DNA from: Candidatus Caldatribacterium sp.
GTDB lineage: Bacteria > Atribacterota > Atribacteria > Atribacterales > Caldatribacteriaceae
NCBI GenBank assembly: GCA_028275365.1
Contig: JAPWUU010000010.1
Location: forward strand, 1-39,698
DNA length: 39,698 nt
Direction: 5' to 3'
Part shown: piece by piece, positions 30,937 through 38,513 of the stretch
Layout of the letters: each line of letters starts with the position of its first letter
How positions within the stretch are numbered: position 1 is the first letter of the stretch
Notes under the pieces: model-generated
Databases searched by the model: none
Told to the model about the DNA's origin: nothing
Seen by the model: only the letters and a program-made list of their open reading frames with translations
Position numbers and translations under genes: made by a program

Positions 30937-33117
30937 ATGTTCAGAAGTCTCAAGGCGAAACTCCTCTTTTTCTTCCTCCTCCTCTCCATCGTTCCCCTCG
31001 TGGCCGTGACCTACTACGGCATAGAAGTGTTCCGGGGGAAGCTCGAAGAGAACGCCGAAAGAGAGTCCATGGCGCTCCTTGAAACCACCGCGCTTGCCAT
31101 TGATCAGTGGCTCAACGAGAAGGTTGAGCGCCTCCGGGCCCTGAGCGAGTGGGAGGACGTGAAAGCGCTCTCTCCGGAACGGACGCTCCCCGTCCTGAAA
31201 ACCCTTGCCGCCGCCGACCCGCAGGCAGAAATGTACTTCTTCGCCCACGAGGACGGAACAGCCTGGACGACGCTCGATAGCCAGGCGAATATTGGTGACC
31301 GGGAGTACTTCAAGAAAGCCAGGGAGACTGGGAAACCCCAGGTCTCGGACATGGTGGTCTCAAGAGCCACGGGGAACAGAATCATTGTCATCGCCCACCC
31401 CATCACCACCGGCGGGCAATTCCGGGGTATCATCGCCATGACGGTTGACGCAAAGACCCTGTCCCGTCTTGTGGCCTCGGTGAAGCTCGGGAAGACCGGC
31501 TACGGGTTCCTGGTGGATTCAAAGGGGTACATCATCGCCCACCCTGACGAGAGCGTCATCATGAAGATGAACGTCACGGAAACGAGCTCAGAGAGTGCGA
31601 ACGCCCTCGGCAGGCGCATGCTCCAGAGGGAAAAGGGGTACGGAACGGCCTCCTTGCGCGCCAAAGAACTCAAGAATATCGGCAAAGACCAGAGGTTCTT
31701 CGTGGCGTTCACTCCTCTTGCTGCTGCCCCCTGGACCCTGGCGGGCAATGCCCCGGAAGAGGAGCTCTTCGGCGAGGCCTTCGCGCTCCGGAATGTCATC
31801 CTCCTCATCATCGTCGCCGTGGCCGTTGTCGTCGCCGTAGTGTCGCTTGGTGTTTCCGGTGCGATCTCCTCAGGTATCGCCAGGGTCAAGGACGTCATCA
31901 ACCAGGTAGCCCAGGGTGAGCTCAGGGTGGACACCAAGGCCCTCGAAGACGTTGCCTCCGGAAGCGACGAAGTGGCTGTTCTAGCCCGGTCCTTCCTGGG
32001 GATGCTTGGGAACCTCAAAGAACTCGTGACTGAGATCCTCAGCACCTCCTCTTCCCTGGCCTCCTCGAGCGAAGAAATCGCTTCCTCCATCGATGAAATC
32101 TCGAAAGCCACCCAGGAAATCACCAAGACCATCTCCCAGGTCGCAGAAGGCTCCACCCGCCAGAGCGAGGAGCTCCAGAGAATCGGTGAAGAGGCCGCAG
32201 GTATCGGGGAACAGGCGGAGAAAATCGCCCAGGCCACCCGGAGGAACCTGGAACTCCTTGCCCTCATGCAGGGGAATCTCGCCAAGAACCGGGAGGCCCT
32301 CGAGGCGATCCAGCAGGCCACGGAAAGCACGCAGAAGGAAAGCGTAACCACCCGAGGTGAAGCCCAGAAAGGGAAGCAGGCTCTGCAGCGGCTCATTGAG
32401 AACGTCTCCTCCATAGCCCGGGTGAGCGAGAGGGTGGCCGAGAGCATCCACGTCCTTGAAGAGCGCTCCCAGGAAATCGGCAAAATCGTGGACCTCATCA
32501 CTGGCATTGCGGAGCAGACCAACCTCCTTGCCCTCAATGCGGCGATTGAGGCGGCAAGAGCCGGAGAAGCCGGACGGGGCTTTGCCGTGGTGGCTGAAGA
32601 AGTGCGCAAACTCGCCGAGGAATCCGCAAAAGCGGCAGAACAGATTGGTGCCCTCATCGCAGAGATCCAGAGAGATACCCGGCAGGCCGTTGAGAACATG
32701 GAACGGGCACGGAGCGAAGTCGAGGCAGGGAACAAGGAGAGCGAAAATGTGGCTGCGAACTTCAACGAAATCCTCCTGGCTATTGAGCGGCTCGAGGGGG
32801 ACATCGAGAACCTTTCCCGTTCCCTGAAGGAAGCCTTCCTGCTCCAGGAAAAGACCCTGCAGAGCGCCGAAGAGGTCGTCGCTTTCTCTAAAGACAGTGC
32901 CACGCTCATCAGCAAGACCACGCAGGGGGTACAGAACATCACTGAGAACATCTCCTCCGTTGCCGCTGTAGCCGAGGAAAATGCCGCCTCAAGCGAAGAA
33001 GTCTCGGCCTCTACCGAAGAGCAAAATGCCTCTCTTGAAGAGGTCAACTCGGCTGTACAAGCCCTGGCGCAGATGGCCCAGAACCTGCAGAAGCTCGTGG
33101 GGCGGTTCAAGGTATGA
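30937..33117 (+). CDS. Methyl-accepting chemotaxis protein with dCache-type sensor
   Basis: 726 residues. Membrane helix 1 (about 8-28) and helix 2 (about 285-308) bracket an extracellular double-Cache-like sensor (about 35-280), with the typical D-R-E-Y-F-K-K-A...G-K-P-Q-V-S...I-I-V-I-A-H-P-I pattern and a second [16 protein letters not shown] unit. A HAMP domain follows (about 305-365). A long cytoplasmic coiled coil has its hairpin tip at about 515-565 ([21 protein letters not shown][16 protein letters not shown]). No C-terminal CheR-binding pentapeptide is present. CheR, CheB and CheD of this locus should act on it. Start ATG 30937, behind AAGGGG. Ligand unknown; small organic molecules are usual for this sensor fold. 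Confidence 0.95.
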   Translation: MFRSLKAKLLFFFLLLSIVPLVAVTYYGIEVFRGKLEENAERESMALLETTALAIDQWLNEKVERLRALSEWEDVKALSPERTLPVLKTLAAADPQAEMYFFAHEDGTAWTTLDSQANIGDREYFKKARETGKPQVSDMVVSRATGNRIIVIAHPITTGGQFRGIIAMTVDAKTLSRLVASVKLGKTGYGFLVDSKGYIIAHPDESVIMKMNVTETSSESANALGRRMLQREKGYGTASLRAKELKNIGKDQRFFVAFTPLAAAPWTLAGNAPEEELFGEAFALRNVILLIIVAVAVVVAVVSLGVSGAISSGIARVKDVINQVAQGELRVDTKALEDVASGSDEVAVLARSFLGMLGNLKELVTEILSTSSSLASSSEEIASSIDEISKATQEITKTISQVAEGSTRQSEELQRIGEEAAGIGEQAEKIAQATRRNLELLALMQGNLAKNREALEAIQQATESTQKESVTTRGEAQKGKQALQRLIENVSSIARVSERVAESIHVLEERSQEIGKIVDLITGIAEQTNLLALNAAIEAARAGEAGRGFAVVAEEVRKLAEESAKAAEQIGALIAEIQRDTRQAVENMERARSEVEAGNKESENVAANFNEILLAIERLEGDIENLSRSLKEAFLLQEKTLQSAEEVVAFSKDSATLISKTTQGVQNITENISSVAAVAEENAASSEEVSASTEEQNASLEEVNSAVQALAQMAQNLQKLVGRFKV

Positions 33118-33120
33118 CGG

Positions 33121-33146
33121 AGGCGGGGCGGAAGCCCCGCCTTTCT
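33121..33146 (+). terminator. Intrinsic terminator after mcp
   Basis: A nine-base stem (A-GGCGGGGC / GCCCCGCC-T) with a GGAA tetraloop, followed by TTTCTCGT. It starts three bases after the mcp stop codon. The T run is short but the stem is very strong. It isolates mcp from the hflK-hflC unit. Confidence 0.8.
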
Positions 33147-33150
33147 CGTA

Positions 33151-33179
33151 TTGCATCCCCTACCCTTTTCCGGTAAGAT
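33151..33179 (+). promoter_or_regulatory. Sigma-70-type promoter for hflK-hflC
   Basis: TTGCAT (33151-33156), a 17-base spacer, and TAAGAT (33174-33179). The predicted transcript start, six to eight bases after the -10, falls at or next to the hflK ATG (33186), which has no Shine-Dalgarno. This suggests a leaderless mRNA. Confidence 0.5.
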
Positions 33180-33185
33180 AAAGCT

Positions 33186-34178
33186 ATGCACGGCGAGGGG
33201 TTTGAGGGGAGAGTCATCGATATTTCCACGCTGCGGATCATTCGCTTTTTCAGGCGCCTGGGGCTATATGTCTTCTTGGCCGTTGTCATCCTCTACTTCC
33301 TAAGCGGTGTGTACGTTGTGGGGCCCGATGAGGTGGGAGTAGTTCGGCGCCTGGGGAGCTACCACCGTACCGTTCCCCCGGGAATCCACTACCGGCTCCC
33401 GTATCCCTTTGAAAGCGTGGTCCGCCCCAAAATCACCGAGGTCCGGCGGGTGGAGATTGGCTTCCGAACCCTTTCTCCCGGTCCCCCACCAAAGTACGCC
33501 CTGGTTCCTGAGGAATCCCTCATGCTCACCGGGGACGAGAATATCGTGAGCTGCCAGTTCATCGTGCAGTTCCGCATCAGCGACCCCTACCAGTATCTTT
33601 TCCGCATCAAAGACCCTGAGAAAGCGGTGAAGAACGCTGCCGAGGCCGCCCTCCGGGAAGTTGTGGGGAAAAAGACGATTGACGAGGTGCTCACCACCGG
33701 GAGAGCCGAGGTTCAGGAAGAGACGCGAACCCTCCTCCAGGACATCCTCAACCGGTACGAGGCGGGAATCCGGGTGATCGCCGTTCAGCTCCAGGACGTC
33801 CAGCCCCCGCAGGAAGTCGTGGCGGCGTTCAAGGATGTGGCCAGCGCCCGGGAAGATAAAGTCCGCTTTGTCAACGAGGCCGAGGCCTACCGGAACCAGA
33901 TTCTGCCCCAGGCTCGGGGAGAGGCTGCCCGCATCCTCAAAGAAGCCGAGGCTTACAAGGAGACCACGATCAGAAAGGCCGAGGGAGAGGTTGCCCGGTT
34001 CCTCTCTGTACTCCGAGAGTACGAGCTCAACCCGGAAATCACCCGGGAGCGGCTCCGCCTGGAAACCCTCGAGCGTACCCTCCCGAAGGTCAGGAAGTTC
34101 ATCTTCGACGAAGAGGCCGTTTCCCAGGGAACGCTGAAGTTCCTTCCGCTTTCTGAGGGGGAGAAAAGCGATGAATAG
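33186..34178 (+). CDS. hflK: FtsH-protease modulator HflK (SPFH/stomatin family)
   Basis: 330 residues. One membrane helix (about 27-45) is followed by the SPFH domain (about 45-230: Y-V-V-G-P-D-E-V-G-V-V-R-R-L-G-S-Y, P-P-G-I-H-Y-R-L-P-Y-P-F, L-M-L-T-G-D-E-N-I-V, V-Q-F-R-I-S-D-P) and a helical segment rich in Ala/Glu (A-R-E-D-K...A-E-A-Y-R-N). HflK and HflC form a cage on the periplasmic side of the membrane around FtsH and limit its access to membrane substrates. The ATG at 33186 is the only good start and has no ribosome site. It overlaps hflC by eight bases. Confidence 0.93.
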   Translation: MHGEGFEGRVIDISTLRIIRFFRRLGLYVFLAVVILYFLSGVYVVGPDEVGVVRRLGSYHRTVPPGIHYRLPYPFESVVRPKITEVRRVEIGFRTLSPGPPPKYALVPEESLMLTGDENIVSCQFIVQFRISDPYQYLFRIKDPEKAVKNAAEAALREVVGKKTIDEVLTTGRAEVQEETRTLLQDILNRYEAGIRVIAVQLQDVQPPQEVVAAFKDVASAREDKVRFVNEAEAYRNQILPQARGEAARILKEAEAYKETTIRKAEGEVARFLSVLREYELNPEITRERLRLETLERTLPKVRKFIFDEEAVSQGTLKFLPLSEGEKSDE

Positions 34179-35067
34179 GAAAATCCTGGCACGGCGCCTC
34201 CTGCTTGTCGTCCTTGTTCTCGTTCTCCTTGCCCTCTTCAGGCCCTGGTACATTCTTGACGAGACGGAGCAGGGCGTCATCGTCCAGCTCGGGAAACCGG
34301 TCCGGGTGGTCCGAGAAAGTGGATTCCACCTCAAACTCCCCTACCCTTTCCAGGTGGTGCAGAAATTCGAGCGCCGGCTTTTGGAATACGACTCCCCTCC
34401 TGAGGAAGTCATCACCCGCGACAAGAAGACCCTCGTGGTCGACAGTTACGTCCGCTGGCGCATCGCTGACCCCCTCGTCTTTCTGCGAACCGTGGTGAGC
34501 GAGAGTGGCGCAGTGGTCCGGATTGACGATGTGGTGTACTCCGAACTCCGTACTGAAATTGGCCGGGTGGACCTTTTTGACCTTGTGTCCCGAGTGCGGG
34601 GAGAAGTCATGAGCCGGATTACTGCCCGTTCCAACGAAAAAACGCGGGAATTCGGCGTGGAGATTGTGGATGTCCGAATTAAGCGGGCGGACCTTCCCAA
34701 GCAGAACGAAGAAGCCATCTTCCAGCGGATGAAATCGGAAAGAGAGCGCCAGGCAAGGCAGTACCGTTCCGAAGGTGAAGAGGAGGCCACCAAAATCCGG
34801 GCTGAGGCCGACAAAGAACGGGCACTCATCCTCGCCGAGGCAGAGAAACAGGCGCAGATTCTGCGGGGTGAGGGTGAAGCCGAGGCCCTGCGAATCTACG
34901 CCGGGGCTTACGCGAAGAACCCCGAATTCTTCGCCTTCCTCAAAACCCTCGAACTCTACGAGAAATCCCTCAAAGAGGGCGATACCCTCATCCTCACTCC
35001 AGCCTCAGACCTTCTGCGGTACCTCAGGAGTGCGCAAGAACCTGAGCCACAAGGGGCAGAAAGGTGA
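34171..35067 (+). CDS. hflC: FtsH-protease modulator HflC (SPFH/stomatin family)
   Basis: 298 residues, with a membrane helix (about 9-23) and an SPFH domain: I-L-D-E-T-E-Q-G-V-I-V-Q-L-G-K-P-V, S-G-F-H-L-K-L-P-Y-P-F, E-V-I-T-R-D-K-K-T-L-V-V-D, Y-V-R-W-R-I-A-D-P. The helical tail has R-Q-A-R-Q-Y-R-S-E-G-E-E-E-A-T-K-I-R-A-E-A-D and Y-A-K-N-P-E-F-F-A-F-L-K-T-L-E, as in HflC. It starts inside hflK with GGGGGAG upstream. Its last 44 bases overlap, tail to tail, the convergent AhpD-like gene, so no intergenic terminator exists. Confidence 0.94.
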   Translation: MNRKILARRLLLVVLVLVLLALFRPWYILDETEQGVIVQLGKPVRVVRESGFHLKLPYPFQVVQKFERRLLEYDSPPEEVITRDKKTLVVDSYVRWRIADPLVFLRTVVSESGAVVRIDDVVYSELRTEIGRVDLFDLVSRVRGEVMSRITARSNEKTREFGVEIVDVRIKRADLPKQNEEAIFQRMKSERERQARQYRSEGEEEATKIRAEADKERALILAEAEKQAQILRGEGEAEALRIYAGAYAKNPEFFAFLKTLELYEKSLKEGDTLILTPASDLLRYLRSAQEPEPQGAER

Positions 35068-35353
35068 AGGCAGGTCCTCCACCCATAACCACCCCTACCT
35101 GGGCGGCCTCAAGGATTTCCTGCGGGGTGGCTCCAGCCCTCTTTGCGCCTTGAGCGTGGAGAACCACACAGTGTTCACAGTGGATGGCAACACCAATGGC
35201 CAGAGCGATGAGTTCCTTCGTTTTCAGGGACAGTGCCCCATCGGCCATGACCTCGTGGTAGAAGGTGAGAAAGGGGGTGACACTTTTGGGAGACTGTTCC
35301 CGGAGTTCCCGAATCCCCTTCCGGTACTCCTCGAGGAATTTCCCGATATCCAC
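35024..35353 (-). CDS. AhpD-like carboxymuconolactone decarboxylase family protein
   Basis: 109 residues. The AhpD redox motif is complete: E47-x11-C59-x2-C62-x3-H66 (in K-T-K-E-L-I-A-L-A-I-G-V...H-C-E-H-C-V-V-L-H), followed by A-x-x-A-G-A-T-P-Q-E-I-L-E-A-A and G-G-G-P-A. Proteins with this motif are thiol-disulfide peroxidase-type enzymes; those without it are decarboxylases, so a redox role is favoured. The start is probably the GTG at 35353, six bases after the rpoN stop with AAGGGAG upstream; codons further up are part of rpoN. It is the last gene of the cheA-cheY-kinase-rpoN operon. Its end overlaps hflC by 44 bases. Confidence 0.85.
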   Translation of the reverse strand: MDIGKFLEEYRKGIRELREQSPKSVTPFLTFYHEVMADGALSLKTKELIALAIGVAIHCEHCVVLHAQGAKRAGATPQEILEAAQVGVVMGGGPAFTFLPLVAQVLAHS

Positions 35354-35358
35354 AGGCT

Positions 35359-36699
35359 CTACACTCCCTTCTCTTGAACCTTGAGGATACGCCGCCTCAG
35401 GTGGGACGGCGGAATCCCCATCTCCTCCCGGTAGAGCGTGCAGGTTCTCCGGGCAACACAAATGCCCTGGGCTCTGAGCTTTTCGGCAATTTCCCGATCA
35501 GAAAATGGGTGGCGAGGGTCTTCTTGCAAAAGAATCGTCCGCATGGCCTCCTTCACCGGATAGGAGGCGTCGAAGAAGAACTTTACGCTTCGCACCACCC
35601 CGTCGGGGAAGCGGAGGAATTTCCCCTTGAGCACCTGACAGACACCGCTTACGCTTATTCCAAGGGCTCCGGCAATTTCTCCTTGGGTGAGGGGGACGAA
35701 AAAGGAGGGACCACGGTGGAAGAACTCCCGTTCCTGTTCCACGATGTACTCGAGCACCCGAAGGAGTGTCCGGTACCGGTACGAGAGGCACGACAGCACC
35801 TCCCGGGCCTCCCGAAGCTTCTCCCGGAAGAAGTGGCGTTCCCGCTCTGAGAGTTCCCGATGTTTCTTCCGCCAGAAAGCAAGGACTGCTTCGTTCAGGG
35901 TCACCTGCATGGAGAAGGAGGGAACAAGGACAACGGCAAACTCTCCCTCTGCAACCTCCACAATCTCGGCATCGGGGCACACGGAAGACCTCGCCTCCTC
36001 GAGGTCTTCCCGTTCCCGGCCAAGGGTGCTCTCGAAGGCCTGGGCGGGGGAGAAGAAGAGACGGTCCCTATAGGGGCGGATGAGGGCGGCAAAGCGGTCG
36101 GGGTCTTCCCGGAACATCCGGCGTAGCGCCTGTGGACTTTCCCCAACCCCAAGCTCGGCAAGTTGCATCAGGAGGAACTCCACAGCATCCTGAGCTGCAA
36201 AACCCGGGAATCCTGCACGACGAACTTTCTCCACGACTTTCTCAACCTTCTCAGGCGGTACGCGAAGCTCAAAGGCTAAGGTCTCCATGCTCTCCCGCAG
36301 AAACCCCTCGGCATCAAGATGGGCGAAAAGCATTCGGACGATGCGCTTTTCGTCCTCACTAAGCCCGGCAAGGCTCAGGATCTCTTCAAAGAAGAACTCC
36401 TTCCATCCCCGTTCCCTACCCAACAACGCAACGTCCTCCACCGGGACCTCTTCGCCCCTTCCGAGGTAACGCCCGCAGCGGGGGCACCGATCCGGATACC
36501 CTGGAATTTCAGCACCACAGCCAAAGCACATGGTGCCTTCCCGAATTTCAAGAAGGGGATTCTCTTCAAGCACCCGCTCAAGATGGGCCTCGAGCTCCGG
36601 AAGTGGGAGGGCCATGAGCGCACTCGCCACCACCATTTTGGGAACCATCTGGCGCCTCTGCAGGGGCTCTAAGACAGGGCGGAGCTTTCTCGTATTCAT
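35359..36699 (-). CDS. rpoN: RNA polymerase sigma-54 factor with an inserted zinc-ribbon-like module
   Basis: 446 residues. Region I is recognisable at the N-terminus (residues about 5-52, ending A-L-P-L-P-E-L-E-A-H-L-E-R-V-L-E-E-N-P-L-L-E), but it is poor in Gln compared with the usual form. Where region II (acidic) is expected there is a C58-x2-C61-x10-C72-x2-C75 module (C-F-G-C...C-P-R-C-G-R-Y-L-G), typical of a zinc ribbon. The core-binding domain spans about 100-300. The helix-turn-helix lies at about 336-365 (L-T-Q-G-E-I-A-G-A-L-G-I-S-V-S-G-V). The RpoN box is A-R-R-T-C-T-L-Y-R-E (416-425), against the usual A-R-R-T-V-A-K-Y-R. ATG overlaps the kinase stop (ATGA). No enhancer-binding activator gene is in the window. 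Confidence 0.88.
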   Translation of the reverse strand: MNTRKLRPVLEPLQRRQMVPKMVVASALMALPLPELEAHLERVLEENPLLEIREGTMCFGCGAEIPGYPDRCPRCGRYLGRGEEVPVEDVALLGRERGWKEFFFEEILSLAGLSEDEKRIVRMLFAHLDAEGFLRESMETLAFELRVPPEKVEKVVEKVRRAGFPGFAAQDAVEFLLMQLAELGVGESPQALRRMFREDPDRFAALIRPYRDRLFFSPAQAFESTLGREREDLEEARSSVCPDAEIVEVAEGEFAVVLVPSFSMQVTLNEAVLAFWRKKHRELSERERHFFREKLREAREVLSCLSYRYRTLLRVLEYIVEQEREFFHRGPSFFVPLTQGEIAGALGISVSGVCQVLKGKFLRFPDGVVRSVKFFFDASYPVKEAMRTILLQEDPRHPFSDREIAEKLRAQGICVARRTCTLYREEMGIPPSHLRRRILKVQEKGV

Positions 36700-38138
36700 G
36701 CTCCAGACCCCCGTTCCACAGGGAGAAAGACCTGGACTCTGGTGCCCACACCCTCCTTCGAGGTCACCTCAATCCACCCCCCATGGGCCCGGACAATACC
36801 GTAGGAAATCGAAAGGCCCAGACCCGTTCCCCGTTCTTTTGTAGTGAAGAAGGGTTCAAAAATCCTGGGGAGAAAGGCTTCGGGGATGCCCTTCCCCGTG
36901 TCGGCAAAAACGACCTTCACGTAGCTTGAGAACCTTTTCTTCTCCTCCCAGGGAGGAACGTTCTCAAGGAGTACACTCTCGGTGGAGATCCGGAGGACCC
37001 CACCCCGTTCCCGCATGGCCTCAAAGGCGTTTTTTGCCAGGTTCATGAAGACCTGGCGCATCCTCGTCCGGTCAACCGGAACAAGAGGGAGGTTCTCTTC
37101 AAGGGCAAACTCCACCCGCTCATTCTCCGTGCAGAAGAAATCCACCAGCGCAAGGCTTTCGCGTACAAGCGTATTGATGTCCGTGGGCTCTCGCTGGAGC
37201 ACAAGAGGCTTGGAAAAGTCCACAAGATACCGGATAACCTCGCTACAGTGCGCCGCTTCTCGCTCGATTTTCTCCAGGACCCTCCGGGTCATCTGGCAGG
37301 TAGAACAGTCGCTATGCCCCTCGATTTGGGCAAGGAGCATCTGGGTGTACCCGTAGATGACCCCCAGGGGGTTGTTGATCTCGTGGGCCATACTGGAAAT
37401 GAATCGGCCGATGCTTGAGAGTCGCTCCATCTGGCGAATGCTCTCCCCCCAGCGGGCGCGCTCCGTCACATCCTCCACAAGCCCCACCACCCGCATGGTC
37501 TCCCCTTCCCACCAGGAGAAAAACCTGAGGTTCAGGAGGCGATCGCCGTTGAGGGCGGAATTCCGCTGTAGGCGAAAGTTCCGCACCAGGTACTCCTCGC
37601 CAAAGCGCAGACTCTGCCACATATCATCGAGCGTTTCCTGCGGGAAGATTTCATCCCACCTCCGACCCAGGACTTCCTTCTCCCTTTTCCCCGTCAGCGT
37701 TTCCATGGTGCTATTCCAGAAAAGAATCCGCCCCTCTCCAAAAGAAAGGAACACCACCCCCAGGGGGAAGCGGAAAAAGAAAAGATGCAGAAGTCTTTCT
37801 TCAACTCTCTGAGCTGAAAGGAGCATCCGCCGTTCAGTGGGGCTCAGGGTGTACGCAGGGGGAGGTTCTCCGTCCCGGAGCGGGCCTCCGCTCACCCACA
37901 CCGAGTGCTCCCCAAGGGTCTCCGTCCGGAAAAAACACAGCTCCTCTCCCTGCACGAAGAAGTGGAGTCCGCTCTGCAGGAAGGTGGGGTCTTTTAAGGC
38001 CTCCTCCACTGGCTTCCGGTACCTGTGGAGGCCGTTGTAGAGGAGCGCGCCGTTTCTTGTCCGAAAGGCCACGTACGCGGCCTGTAAGCGACGCCGAATC
38101 CCTTTAAGCAAAAGACCCCAGGGGAGAACCCGCTCCAT
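36696..38138 (-). CDS. Soluble NtrB-like PAS sensor histidine kinase with CSTC pair
   Basis: 480 residues, no membrane helix. The N-terminal domain (about 1-115) I do not recognise. A PAS domain (about 118-225) is followed by HisKA with phospho-acceptor His252 in S-M-A-H-E-I-N-N-P-L-G. C278-S-T-C281 and C298 lie in the dimerisation region. The ATPase domain has N370 (N-L-A-K-N-A-F-E-A-M), D413-x-G-K-G and G-T-G-L-G-L (437-442). Kinases of this NtrB/FlgS type usually signal to sigma-54 activators, which agrees with rpoN being the next gene (ATGA overlap). The cognate activator is not here; CheY is upstream. Start ATG 38138 is four bases after cheY. Confidence 0.92.
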   Translation of the reverse strand: MERVLPWGLLLKGIRRRLQAAYVAFRTRNGALLYNGLHRYRKPVEEALKDPTFLQSGLHFFVQGEELCFFRTETLGEHSVWVSGGPLRDGEPPPAYTLSPTERRMLLSAQRVEERLLHLFFFRFPLGVVFLSFGEGRILFWNSTMETLTGKREKEVLGRRWDEIFPQETLDDMWQSLRFGEEYLVRNFRLQRNSALNGDRLLNLRFFSWWEGETMRVVGLVEDVTERARWGESIRQMERLSSIGRFISSMAHEINNPLGVIYGYTQMLLAQIEGHSDCSTCQMTRRVLEKIEREAAHCSEVIRYLVDFSKPLVLQREPTDINTLVRESLALVDFFCTENERVEFALEENLPLVPVDRTRMRQVFMNLAKNAFEAMRERGGVLRISTESVLLENVPPWEEKKRFSSYVKVVFADTGKGIPEAFLPRIFEPFFTTKERGTGLGLSISYGIVRAHGGWIEVTSKEGVGTRVQVFLPVERGSGA

Positions 38139-38142
38139 CGTT

Positions 38143-38508
38143 TCAGTTGCCCAGGACCTTCTTCACCGCCTCGATGACCCGTTCAGGTTTAAAGGGTTTG
38201 ACAATGAAATCCCGGGCCCCAGCCTGAATGGCATCGACCACCATAGCTTGCTGACCCATGGCACTGCACATGATGATGCGAGCATTGGGGTCACGTTTTT
38301 TAATCTCCTTCACTGCGGTGATGCCGTCCATCTCCGGCATGGTGATGTCCATGGTGACAAGATCTGGCTTCACTTCTTCATACTTGAGCACCGCTTCCTT
38401 GCCGTTGCTCGCTTCCGCCACCACTTCGTACCCGTTCTTTGTGAGGATATCCTTAAGCATCATCCGCATAAACGCAGCGTCATCCACGATCATGATTCGC
38501 CCAGGCAT
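38143..38508 (-). CDS. cheY: Chemotaxis response regulator CheY
   Basis: 121 residues, a single receiver domain. The acidic pair D9/D10 (M-I-V-D-D-A-A-F-M-R), phospho-acceptor Asp54 (V-T-M-D-I-T-M-P-E-M-D-G), the Ser/Ala switch (C-S-A-M-G-Q) and Lys104 (V-K-P-F-K-P) are all present; it is very close in form to Thermotoga and Bacillus CheY. Phosphorylated by CheA, encoded directly upstream, it binds FliM; CheC and FliY dephosphorylate it. ATG 38508 follows the cheA stop by five bases with AAAGG upstream. Confidence 0.96.
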   Translation of the reverse strand: MPGRIMIVDDAAFMRMMLKDILTKNGYEVVAEASNGKEAVLKYEEVKPDLVTMDITMPEMDGITAVKEIKKRDPNARIIMCSAMGQQAMVVDAIQAGARDFIVKPFKPERVIEAVKKVLGN

Positions 38509-38513
38509 GTCCT

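Noticed and set aside
31500-33191. A 563-codon open frame antisense to the mcp gene
   Set aside because: The frame is open because of codon bias in the GC-rich mcp coding strand. Its translation is Ser/Arg-rich without domains, and the mcp protein is unambiguous.
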